Below, piece after piece: positions 1 to 6,660 of a DNA stretch of 9,510 nt. The notes beneath the pieces were generated by a model. That model ran no database searches. It saw only the letters and a list, made by a program, of their open reading frames with translations, and had not been told where the DNA came from. The stretch is from Bryobacteraceae bacterium. GTDB taxonomy: Bacteria; Acidobacteriota; Terriglobia; Bryobacterales; Bryobacteraceae. The stretch spans positions 1 through 9,510 of the forward strand of contig JASHQT010000085.1 of NCBI GenBank assembly GCA_030039005.1, in the 5' to 3' direction. Position numbers and translations under genes: made by a program. Every line of letters starts with the position of its first letter. The first letter of the stretch is position 1.

Positions 1-326
1 AGCTCGCAATCGTTCGATTGCCGCTGCCGCGCGCACGGGCTGGGATGATCCGCCATCAACATCTCGATCAGCGTCCGCCGCGTCTTCAGCACGCGCTCGG
101 AATTGGTGCGCACCACCATCCCGTTCTCGGCCGGCCGCACGCACGACGCTCCGAGTACGCGCGCTTTCTCGATATCCACCACGCACACGCGGCACACGCC
201 GGCGGGCGTTTCATTCTGCTGATGGCACAGCGTGGGAATGGGGATGCCGCTCGATCGCGCGGCGTCGAAAACGGTAGTGCCTTCGGGAACCGAAATCGCC
301 ATCCCGTCGATGGTCAGCGAGATCAA
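1..326 (-). CDS. NuoG/HoxU/FdhA-like iron-sulfur subunit, N-terminal part (runs off the left edge)
   Basis: Partial gene: 108 codons are visible and the frame is still open at the edge. Residues 1-75 form a plant-type [2Fe-2S] ferredoxin domain with C34, C45, C48 and C62 (C-x10-C-x2-C-x13-C). Next comes the start of the His/Cys [4Fe-4S] motif seen in NuoG, HoxU and formate dehydrogenase alpha subunits: H94, C98, Q101, C107, reading HPSPCARQRQSNDCE. The spacing is canonical, but the second cysteine position holds Gln. The protein should take electrons from, or give them to, the NuoEF-type partner encoded just upstream. The start is TTG and overlaps the partner's TGA. It is preferred over the ATG eight codons later because it supplies the first beta strand of the ferredoxin fold and has a GAGGT site 6 nt before it. 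Whether the missing part holds a molybdopterin domain (formate dehydrogenase-like) or ends early (HoxU-like) cannot be seen. Confidence 0.85.
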   Translation of the reverse strand, partial: MISLTIDGMAISVPEGTTVFDAARSSGIPIPTLCHQQNETPAGVCRVCVVDIEKARVLGASCVRPAENGMVVRTNSERVLKTRRTLIEMLMADHPSPCARQRQSNDCE

Positions 327-1999
327 GCGTAGACCTCGCGCATCGGACAGACGTCTTCCGGGCACCGATGCCCCAAGACGTGCGCGTCGATCTCATCGCG
401 AAAATGCAGCAGCACGGAGCTCAGGGGCGAGTGCGCGAACTGGCCCAGCCCGCAGATGGACGTGAGCTTCAAAGCTTCGGTGAGCTCATCAATCAGCGCC
501 ATGTCAACCGCCGACCCCTTGCCGTGCGTCCAGCCGGTCAGGATATCCACCATCTTTTGCGAACCCATGCGGCACGGCACGCACTTGCCGCACGATTCGT
601 TGCGGAAAAATTTCACCGCGTTCAACGCCATGTCGAGCATACATCGGCCTTCGGCGCAAACCACGATAGCGCCCGAGCCGAGCATCGAGCCGATGGCCGC
701 CAGCGATTTGAAATCCAGCCGCACGTCCACTTGCGAGGCAGGCAAATACCCCGACGATGGGCCCGAGGGCGCGAAAGCCTTCAGCTTTTTCCCATCCAAG
801 ATCCCGCCCGCCAGGTTGTAAATCACTTCCGACATCGGCAGTCCCATCGGAATCTCGAACACGCCGGGCTTGCGCACATCGCCGCTAATGCCGACGAACT
901 TCAGCCCTGCCGCGCCGCCCTGGCCCTGCGCCTTGTACCATTCCACGCCCTTCACCAAAATCTGCGGTACATTGGCGAAGGTCTCCACATTATTTAGTGC
1001 CGTGGGCTTGCCGAATACGCCATGCGATACCGGAAATGGCGGCTTGTTGCGCGGCTCGGCGCGCTTGCCTTCTATGGCCTCGATCAGCGCGCTCTCTTCG
1101 CCGCAAATGTATCCGCCGGGGCTGACGAACAGTTCGAGATCGAACTTGAGGCCCGAGCCGAGCACGCTCACGCCCAGGATGCCCTCTTCATAACAGCGCT
1201 CAATCTCGTGGTGCAGAATTCGCTCCTGCGCTTCATATTCGTGCCGTATATAGAAGATGCCTTTTTGCGCTCCGGTGACCAGCCCCGCGATGATCATGCC
1301 CTCGATGACCAGGTTCGGCAGATTGCGCATGATGAAGCGGTCCTTGATGGTGCCCGGTTCGCTCTCATCGGCGTTGCAGACCACGTACTTCTCGGGTCCG
1401 CGTTCTCTACGCACTGCTTCCCACTTGATCCCGGTCGGAAATCCCGCGCCGCCCAAGCCCGCAAGTCCACTCGCTTTTAATTGCGCGATCACGCCGTCGA
1501 AATCGCGCGAGGCCACCAGGCGCCGCAGCGCGCCGTATTGTTCGCCGTCGCCGTAAGGATCGGAGCCGAGGAACGAGACCTTCTCTTCCGGCAGCATCTC
1601 GGGCAGTTCGCTGCCGCCCAGCGCCGCGAGCACCAGTGCCTCCGTCTGCGCCGCGGTGACGTTCCGATAGATGTGATCGTTCACCGCAACCGCGGGCGCC
1701 CCATCGCACTGCCCGAGGCACGAAACGTCGCCAACCTTCACATCCTTGTCGCTCATGCCGCGGAAGCGCTGCTGCAAAGAAGCTTTCAGTTCACTCGCGC
1801 CCCGCAAATGGCACGACATGTCCGCGCACACGTTCATGCGAACTTTGGATGGACGCGTGAGGTGAAAGTGCGGGTAAAAGTCGGCGACCCCGTGGATGCG
1901 GTAGAGCGGCGTCTTCGTGCGCTGCGCGAGCGCTTGGAGTTGCTCGGCGGGCAGGTAGCCGTACTGCGACTGGATCTCCCTGAGATCGTCGAAGATCAA
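323..1999 (-). CDS. NuoE-NuoF fusion: NADH-binding FMN/Fe-S diaphorase subunit (HoxF/FdsB/HndC type)
   Basis: This 558-residue protein oxidises NADH or reduces NAD+ at FMN and passes electrons along Fe-S clusters. Residues 1-125 are a NuoE-type thioredoxin-like [2Fe-2S] domain with all four ligands (C58, C63, C94, C98). Residues 150-558 are NuoF: the glycine-rich FMN/NADH region GLGGAGFPTG (181-190), NADESEPG (209-216), an SLBB-like segment at about 365-450, and the [4Fe-4S] ligands C470, C473, C476 and C516. A C-terminal pair C546-x4-C551 matches what I recall of HndC/FdsB-like tails. Fusion of NuoE to NuoF is typical of soluble hydrogenase or formate dehydrogenase diaphorases, not of canonical complex I, where they are separate genes. 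No membrane segment is present, so it is cytoplasmic. The TTG start has GGAG 8 nt upstream and an in-frame TGA two codons before it, so it cannot extend. The next gene overlaps its stop by 4 nt. Confidence 0.93.
   Translation of the reverse strand: MIFDDLREIQSQYGYLPAEQLQALAQRTKTPLYRIHGVADFYPHFHLTRPSKVRMNVCADMSCHLRGASELKASLQQRFRGMSDKDVKVGDVSCLGQCDGAPAVAVNDHIYRNVTAAQTEALVLAALGGSELPEMLPEEKVSFLGSDPYGDGEQYGALRRLVASRDFDGVIAQLKASGLAGLGGAGFPTGIKWEAVRRERGPEKYVVCNADESEPGTIKDRFIMRNLPNLVIEGMIIAGLVTGAQKGIFYIRHEYEAQERILHHEIERCYEEGILGVSVLGSGLKFDLELFVSPGGYICGEESALIEAIEGKRAEPRNKPPFPVSHGVFGKPTALNNVETFANVPQILVKGVEWYKAQGQGGAAGLKFVGISGDVRKPGVFEIPMGLPMSEVIYNLAGGILDGKKLKAFAPSGPSSGYLPASQVDVRLDFKSLAAIGSMLGSGAIVVCAEGRCMLDMALNAVKFFRNESCGKCVPCRMGSQKMVDILTGWTHGKGSAVDMALIDELTEALKLTSICGLGQFAHSPLSSVLLHFRDEIDAHVLGHRCPEDVCPMREVYA
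333..337 (-). promoter_or_regulatory. Ribosome binding site for the NuoG-like gene, inside the NuoEF reading frame
   Basis: GAGGT lies 6 nt before the TTG at 326-324, within the last codons of the upstream gene. With the TTGA start/stop overlap it indicates translational coupling. It is the main reason for choosing TTG over the downstream ATG. Confidence 0.6.
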
Positions 2000-2007
2000 C
2001 GTTCACT

Positions 2008-2011
2008 CTCC
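2008..2011 (-). promoter_or_regulatory. Ribosome binding site of the NuoE-NuoF gene
   Basis: GGAG lies 8 nt before the TTG start at 1999. With the in-frame TGA at 2005-2003 it fixes this non-ATG start. Confidence 0.6.
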
Positions 2012-2050
2012 GAATCGGCACACGCTTCGCCGCCCCGCTCGCGCATCCTG

Positions 2051-2086
2051 AGGTTACATTATAGCCGTAATAGCCGTATTGGTATC
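2051..2086 (-). promoter_or_regulatory. Candidate promoter for the NuoE-NuoF operon (perfect TATAAT)
   Basis: On the minus strand a perfect -10 hexamer TATAAT sits at 2063-2058, about 60 nt before the TTG start. At the expected -35 distance there is no good TTGACA match (GATACC or ATACCA), which is typical of a promoter that needs an activator. The two copies of a 9-bp direct repeat lie where the -35/-10 spacer would be. The hexamer is seen; the promoter function is inferred. Confidence 0.4.
2061..2078. repeat. Tandem 9-bp direct repeat in the divergent control region
   Basis: Two exact, abutting copies of ATAGCCGTA (2061-2069 and 2070-2078) lie between the divergent NuoEF and cytochrome genes. 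On the minus strand the copies read TACGGCTAT, and the last TAT of the downstream copy forms the first half of the TATAAT hexamer. The 9-bp period and position suggest a regulator site, possibly shared by both directions. The repeat is certain; the role is not. Confidence 0.6.
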
Positions 2087-2115
2087 TGCTAATCTATCGG
2101 AAAGCACAGCACAAC

Positions 2116-3420
2116 ATGAAAGCCTGCCTGTGTTTTGGAATTATAACGGGCGCACTCTTCGCCTGCGCCTCTGTCCGAGCAGCGGAGCCGTCGGAGCCAT
2201 CGAAGTATACCGGGCCGGGGTCGTGCAGTTCGCCGAGCTGTCACGGCGGGGTCCAGGAACGCGACCAGACCAGCGTTCTCCAGAATGAGTACAGCACCTG
2301 GGTGGTGCGCGACAAACACGCGCAGGCGTTCGCGAACCTGACCAATCCTGTGGGCGTGCGCATCGCGAGAATCATGGGACTGCCGAGCCCGGACACGGCG
2401 CCGCGTTGTCTTGCCTGCCATGCGCTCGACGTACCCGTCGATCAACGCGCGCGCACGTTCGATCTCACCGATGGCGTGGGGTGCGAAAACTGCCACGGTC
2501 CGGCGTCGGCGTGGCTGGGACCGCACACCACGCGCGGCTGGAAATACGAAAAATCGCTCGAGCTCGGCCTATACGACACGCGCGATCTGGTGAAGCGCAG
2601 CGAGAAGTGCCTCTCCTGCCATCTCGGCACGGCGGAGAAATCGGTGGATCATGAATTGATCGCGGCGGGTCATCCCGATCTGTACTTCGAACTCGATTCG
2701 TTCATGTCGGTCATGCCGCCACACTGGAAAGAAGTGGATACCGACCCTTGGTTCTCTGTTCGCGCCATGGCCGTTGGACAGGCCGTGCAGCTTCGCGAGC
2801 AGTTGAAGCGCGTGGCGCGCGAATCGGCGAACGGCATCTGGCCCGAATACGCCGAGCTCGATTGCTTCGCCTGTCATCACAATCTGGTTGCGGCGAAGGA
2901 TAGCTGGCGGCAGGAACGCGGCTATCCCGGACGGCGCCCCGGCAATCCGCCGTTCAATCTTTCACGCTTTGTGGTGCTGAACCACGTGGTAGAAGATTCC
3001 GATCCCGCAGCCGCGCGCGATCTGAAGGCCGCCATCGATCAGATCTACACGGGCGTGACGGCACTCAATTCCAATCGCGCGCAGGTAGCGTCCGAAGCCA
3101 CCAGCGCGTCGGAGATCGCGGGGCGTCTTGCCGCGCGCCTGAACGCAATGAAGTTCGACCAGGCGCAGACGCTGCGCTTGCTCAAAAGTATTGCGGGCGA
3201 TGCGGACGGGATCTCCGAGCAAGGCGAACGCGCGGCCGAACAAGCTACCATGGCGCTCGATTCCTTGTTCATCGCGTATTCGAAGAACGGCAAGCTTGGC
3301 AATGATACACAAATTCGGGCGGGCATCAACGGACTCTTTCGCCAACTGGACGATCCGTCGGCCTATAACGGGTTCCAGTTCGCCGCCGCGATGAAGAAAC
3401 TGAACGCGTCGATCGAATAG
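2116..3420 (+). CDS. Secreted pentahaem cytochrome c (cytochrome c554-like)
   Basis: This 434-residue protein has a Sec signal peptide (residues 1-22, likely cleaved after VRA). It has five covalent haem sites: one unusual CX4CH (C37-C42-H43) and four CX2CH (C98-C101-H102, C123-C126-H127, C165-C168-H169, C250-C253-H254). Further histidines such as H68, H179, H186, H203 and H255 could be distal ligands. A stretch around 179-192 (HELIAAGHPDLYFE) resembles a segment I recall in c554-type multihaem proteins. The region after about residue 290 has no haem sites and is predicted helical, so it may be a partner-binding domain. The protein should act in the periplasm or at the cell surface as an electron carrier or multihaem reductase subunit; its donor and acceptor are unknown. 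GGAAAG 11 nt before the ATG is a weak ribosome site. A secreted HbpS-like gene follows after 4 nt, clearly in the same operon. Confidence 0.88.
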   Translation: MKACLCFGIITGALFACASVRAAEPSEPSKYTGPGSCSSPSCHGGVQERDQTSVLQNEYSTWVVRDKHAQAFANLTNPVGVRIARIMGLPSPDTAPRCLACHALDVPVDQRARTFDLTDGVGCENCHGPASAWLGPHTTRGWKYEKSLELGLYDTRDLVKRSEKCLSCHLGTAEKSVDHELIAAGHPDLYFELDSFMSVMPPHWKEVDTDPWFSVRAMAVGQAVQLREQLKRVARESANGIWPEYAELDCFACHHNLVAAKDSWRQERGYPGRRPGNPPFNLSRFVVLNHVVEDSDPAAARDLKAAIDQIYTGVTALNSNRAQVASEATSASEIAGRLAARLNAMKFDQAQTLRLLKSIAGDADGISEQGERAAEQATMALDSLFIAYSKNGKLGNDTQIRAGINGLFRQLDDPSAYNGFQFAAAMKKLNASIE

Positions 3421-3424
3421 GCGG

Positions 3425-4948
3425 ATGATGCGGGCGGCAATTGTCTCTTTCCTATTGGCGCTGTGCGCGTCCGCCGGTTTCGGCCAGGACGTTCGTCGTA
3501 TCCGGCGCCGTCCCGATCCTCCCACGAACGCCGTCGTACTCACCGCCAGCGACGTTGCTGCGGTCGTCGAAGCCGCCGCGTCCTCGGCGAACGATGATGC
3601 CATGGTGATCGCGGTTACCGATCGCCAAGGCGATATCCTCGCGATTTATTCCAAGCCCGCCGCTCCCGCCACATCGCTCGCGAATTTCGGCGTGCAGGCC
3701 GACACGCGGGAAGTGGCCGTCGCACTTGCCCGCACCGCCAGTTTTTTCAGCAACGATCAAGCGCCGCTCTCTTCACGAACCGTGCGCTTCATCAGCGGAA
3801 TTCATTTTCCGCCGGGGATCGCCTACACTGCGAACGCGCCGTTGTATGGCATCGAGAACACCAATCGCGGCTGCCCATTCCATGCCGATTATCTCCCCGG
3901 CCAGGCTTATCCTCCGGCGCGATCCATCGATGGCTTGAGCACGGGGCTTGGCATCCTCACCGGGAAAGCGAATTTGGACGACAGCAATCCGAACGCCGTT
4001 AATCCCGGGGGCGTGCCGCTGTTCAAGCAGGGCGTGATGGTGGGCGGTGTCGGCGTGGCCGGCGTGCCGCCTGATGTCGCGGAGTTCGCGGCTTACTCGG
4101 GCGCCGTGGGAGCAGGCTTCGGCGCTAATCCGGCACCGCCCGGTGTGGTGATCATCAACGGCATCGCGCTGCCCTTCGTCGATCAAACCACGATGCCGAG
4201 TGGTTATGCCGCCGGGTCGGCGGACGGCAAGTACTCGCTGGGCCCGTTCCCGAGTCCTGGTCCCGACCCCGATGGCGATCTGGTTGCGCCACGCGCGGGG
4301 CCCATTGGCGGGCTGACGGCGGAAGACGTGCAGGGCATCGTGAATGCCGCCGTCGCTGAAGCCAACTTAACGCGCGCCGTGATTCGCCTGCCGGACGGCT
4401 CGCGCGCCCGGATGGTGATCGCGGTATCGGATCTCGACGGCACGATCATCGCGCTGCATCGCATGCCGGACGCGACAGTCTTCAGCATTGACGTAGCGGT
4501 GGCGAAATCGCGCAATGTGATTTTCTTCAGCGGACCCAATCGGACGGCCGCAGATCTGCCGGGCGTGCCGATGGGCACCGCGGTGACGAATCGGACCATT
4601 GGATTTGGCGCGCAGCCGTTGTATCCGCCCGGCGTGAATGGGTCGGGGGCCGGTCCGTTTTTTCCCCTCTACGAATTCGACGCCATGAATCCGTGCACCC
4701 AAGGCTCGCAAGCGGCGAACCCCAATCAGAACGGCATCGTATTTTTCCCCGGATCGCTGCCGTTGTACAAGAACGGTGTGCTGGTGGGCGGCGTGGGCGT
4801 CAGCGGCGACGGTGTGGATCAAGACGATTTCGTGACCAATGCTGGCGCGGCCGGATTTTACGCGCCAGCCAGCATCCAGGCTTCGGAGATTATCGATCAG
4901 GGCGTGCGTCTGCCGTATCTCAAATTCCCGCAGAATCCGACGTATTAA
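3425..4948 (+). CDS. Secreted protein with two tandem HbpS/GlcG (DUF336-type, haem-binding) domains
   Basis: This 507-residue protein has a signal peptide (residues 1-20, cleavage near GFG-Q) and two copies of the HbpS/GlcG fold. Matching motifs are: MVIAVTDRQGDILAIY (60-75) with MVIAVSDLDGTIIALH (330-345); the helix ending ASFFS (105-109) with VIFFS (365-369); and the glycine-rich strand GVPLFKQGVMVGGVGVAG (196-213) with SLPLYKNGVLVGGVGVSG (444-461). A proline/glycine-rich linker (about 255-295) joins them. Each copy has one mid-domain cysteine (C150, C424). Some family members bind or degrade haem (HbpS); others (GlcG) have no clear activity. The start lies 4 nt after the cytochrome stop with little ribosome site, suggesting coupled translation. 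A role in haem handling or as a partner of the cytochrome is inferred from this pairing. The second ATG (3428) is an equally possible start. The 3' end overlaps the convergent NADH dehydrogenase gene. Confidence 0.82.
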   Translation: MMRAAIVSFLLALCASAGFGQDVRRIRRRPDPPTNAVVLTASDVAAVVEAAASSANDDAMVIAVTDRQGDILAIYSKPAAPATSLANFGVQADTREVAVALARTASFFSNDQAPLSSRTVRFISGIHFPPGIAYTANAPLYGIENTNRGCPFHADYLPGQAYPPARSIDGLSTGLGILTGKANLDDSNPNAVNPGGVPLFKQGVMVGGVGVAGVPPDVAEFAAYSGAVGAGFGANPAPPGVVIINGIALPFVDQTTMPSGYAAGSADGKYSLGPFPSPGPDPDGDLVAPRAGPIGGLTAEDVQGIVNAAVAEANLTRAVIRLPDGSRARMVIAVSDLDGTIIALHRMPDATVFSIDVAVAKSRNVIFFSGPNRTAADLPGVPMGTAVTNRTIGFGAQPLYPPGVNGSGAGPFFPLYEFDAMNPCTQGSQAANPNQNGIVFFPGSLPLYKNGVLVGGVGVSGDGVDQDDFVTNAGAAGFYAPASIQASEIIDQGVRLPYLKFPQNPTY

Positions 4949-6569
4949 CCGCTGCTTCCGTCCTTGTCTCCCTTCTCTTCTCGGCCAGCGCGCGAAACAC
5001 CTCGCCGAACGCCGGCACGCTGTGCCGCAGCTTATTGAAATCGCCCTTGGGAATGATTAGCACGTCGGTTGCGGTGCGCGCCTGGATCGTCGCGTTGCGG
5101 CTCTGGTCCGAAAGCAACGCCATTTCGCCGAAATAGTCGCCTGCTTGGAGCGTGGCGAGCAGCTTTCGTCCGCCCGCTTCTTCGCGCCATACCTCGCATT
5201 CGCCCTGCTCGATGACGTACACGCTGTCGCCCAGGTCGCCTTGATGGAAGATTACGTCGCCCGCCTGGAAATGCTGGTTCTGAATTCCTGATTCGGGCTC
5301 CAATTTCGTCTGCGCGAGATCCGGCGGGAACAGCAGATGCAGCATCCAGTCCGACGCAATCCGCGCCTTCCGATTCAGCCCCGGCATCTTCATCAGATAA
5401 ATGCAGCGCCACAAAAACCAGGCGACGAATCCGGACAGCTTCACGCCGAGAATCTGCGCCACCGCCGCGCCATGCCCCAGCGAGCCTAGGGTTCCCAGCC
5501 CCTCGAAAGCGAACTGCGCGGGCTCGGCGCCGCGAGCACCTTGCCGACCAGCCGCAGCGATGTTGATTGCGGCCGTGGTCGCCTCGCGAATCGCGTGTTG
5601 CGCGGTGGGCGGCGCCTCCGAGCCCGCCACGGTCTTCACCGCCGCGCAATCGCCCAGCGCCCACACCACGCCCTCGTAACCCTTCAATTCGAGCGCGCTA
5701 TTGACGACCAACTTGCCTTTCTCTTTCGGGCATTTCAGCTTGTCGATCACCGGCGCGAGCGTCGAAGGAACCGTGCACACGATGGTCTTACACGGGATCT
5801 CCACGCCCGACTTCAGGATCGCCTTCTCCGACGTCGCCGCCACCAGCCGGTCCTCGAGCACGATCTCCACGCCGCGCTTACGCAGGGTCTTCTGGGCGAA
5901 CAGTGCCAGCGGCTCGGCCATCTCCTGCAAAATGCGATTGCGCGAATGCACCAGCACGCAGTGGTGCGGCTCATGGCGCAGGCGCAGGTAATTGCGCTTC
6001 ACCGCGCGCACGAAATCGTTCAATTCCGCGATCACTTCCACACCCGAAAATCCACCTCCGCCCACCACGAACGTCAGCAGCTTGCGCCGCAGCTCGGGAT
6101 CTTCCTCGACATCGGCCTCTTCGAGCGTCCGAATCACGTGGTTGCGCAACAGCATGGCGTCGGCCAGCGTCTTGAATGAAAACGCGTTCTCGAACATCCC
6201 CGGCATGCCGTAGAAGTTAGTCACGTTCCCGAGCGCAATCACCAGATAGTCGTACTTCAGCTTGAGCTGGCGCGGCCGGAATCCCGGGCTCACGGTCACG
6301 ACGTTATTAATAAGATCGATATCCTCGATCTCGCGCGTCACCAGATTCGTGCGCGGGCAGAGCCGGCGAATGGGCGAAACCACATTCGCCACGCCGATCG
6401 ATCCCGAGATCACCTCCGAGAGCATCGGCTGATAGACCCAATAGTTCTCGCGATTCACCAGTGTAATGTTGGCCTCTTCGGGGCCCAGCAGTTTTTCGAG
6501 CGCACGCGCGGAGTAGACTCCGGCAAATCCGCCGCCCAGAATGAGGATCTCTTTGCGTGGCGTGTTCAT
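4920..6569 (-). CDS. ndh: Type II NADH dehydrogenase with C-terminal cyclic-nucleotide-binding domain
   Basis: Counting from the chosen ATG the protein has 549 residues. It oxidises NADH and reduces quinone without pumping protons, as a peripheral protein on the inner membrane face. Residues 1-415 are NDH-2: FAD-binding GGGFAG (12-17), NADH-binding GGGGFSG (170-176), the second FAD site ending WALGD (D307), and PPTAQ (320-324) near the quinone site. The aromatic, basic stretch at about 377-414 is the usual membrane-anchoring part. Residues about 428-516 form a CRP-type cNMP-binding domain with the phosphate-binding-cassette pattern FGEMALL...SRNAT, keeping its Glu (E482) and Arg (R491). Plain NDH-2 is usually about 400-450 residues, so this domain is an addition. 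An upstream in-frame ATG at 6611 would add 14 residues. I prefer 6569 because NDH-2 proteins begin just before the FAD motif; neither start has a strong ribosome site. Confidence 0.9.
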   Translation of the reverse strand: MNTPRKEILILGGGFAGVYSARALEKLLGPEEANITLVNRENYWVYQPMLSEVISGSIGVANVVSPIRRLCPRTNLVTREIEDIDLINNVVTVSPGFRPRQLKLKYDYLVIALGNVTNFYGMPGMFENAFSFKTLADAMLLRNHVIRTLEEADVEEDPELRRKLLTFVVGGGGFSGVEVIAELNDFVRAVKRNYLRLRHEPHHCVLVHSRNRILQEMAEPLALFAQKTLRKRGVEIVLEDRLVAATSEKAILKSGVEIPCKTIVCTVPSTLAPVIDKLKCPKEKGKLVVNSALELKGYEGVVWALGDCAAVKTVAGSEAPPTAQHAIREATTAAINIAAAGRQGARGAEPAQFAFEGLGTLGSLGHGAAVAQILGVKLSGFVAWFLWRCIYLMKMPGLNRKARIASDWMLHLLFPPDLAQTKLEPESGIQNQHFQAGDVIFHQGDLGDSVYVIEQGECEVWREEAGGRKLLATLQAGDYFGEMALLSDQSRNATIQARTATDVLIIPKGDFNKLRHSVPAFGEVFRALAEKRRETRTEAAVNTSDSAGI

Positions 6570-6647
6570 TCGTTCGTCGTTTCTGCGCAGCCCGAGGACA
6601 TGTACTGACATCCTACTATCGGCAGATTGAGTCCGTGACCTTTGAAT

Positions 6648-6652
6648 GGAGG
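6648..6652 (+). promoter_or_regulatory. Ribosome binding site deciding the aldolase start
   Basis: GGAGG lies 8 nt before the ATG at 6661. An upstream in-frame ATG at 6646 overlaps this site itself and has no ribosome site of its own, so 6661 is the real start. Confidence 0.85.
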
Positions 6653-6660
6653 TTTCCGAT

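Noticed and set aside
670..1170. Repeated GCCCGAGCCGAGCA blocks inside the NuoEF gene
   Set aside because: Both encode Leu-Gly-Ser-Gly turns in the protein, so they are chance codon-usage repeats and not a repeat element.
2090..2095. TAATCT as a -10 for the cytochrome operon
   Set aside because: Only 3 of 6 bases match and the -35 position (GTAATA) is also poor.
2139..2166. Lipoprotein reading of the cytochrome signal peptide (LFAC with Cys17)
   Set aside because: Phe at the -2 position of the lipobox is atypical, while a normal signal peptidase I site (VRA) follows directly.
6570..6660. Possible promoter hexamers between the NADH dehydrogenase and aldolase genes (TACTAT at 6614-6619, TTGAGT at 6627-6632)
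   Set aside because: No pair of hexamers has acceptable spacing in either direction, so I do not call a promoter although one is probably near.
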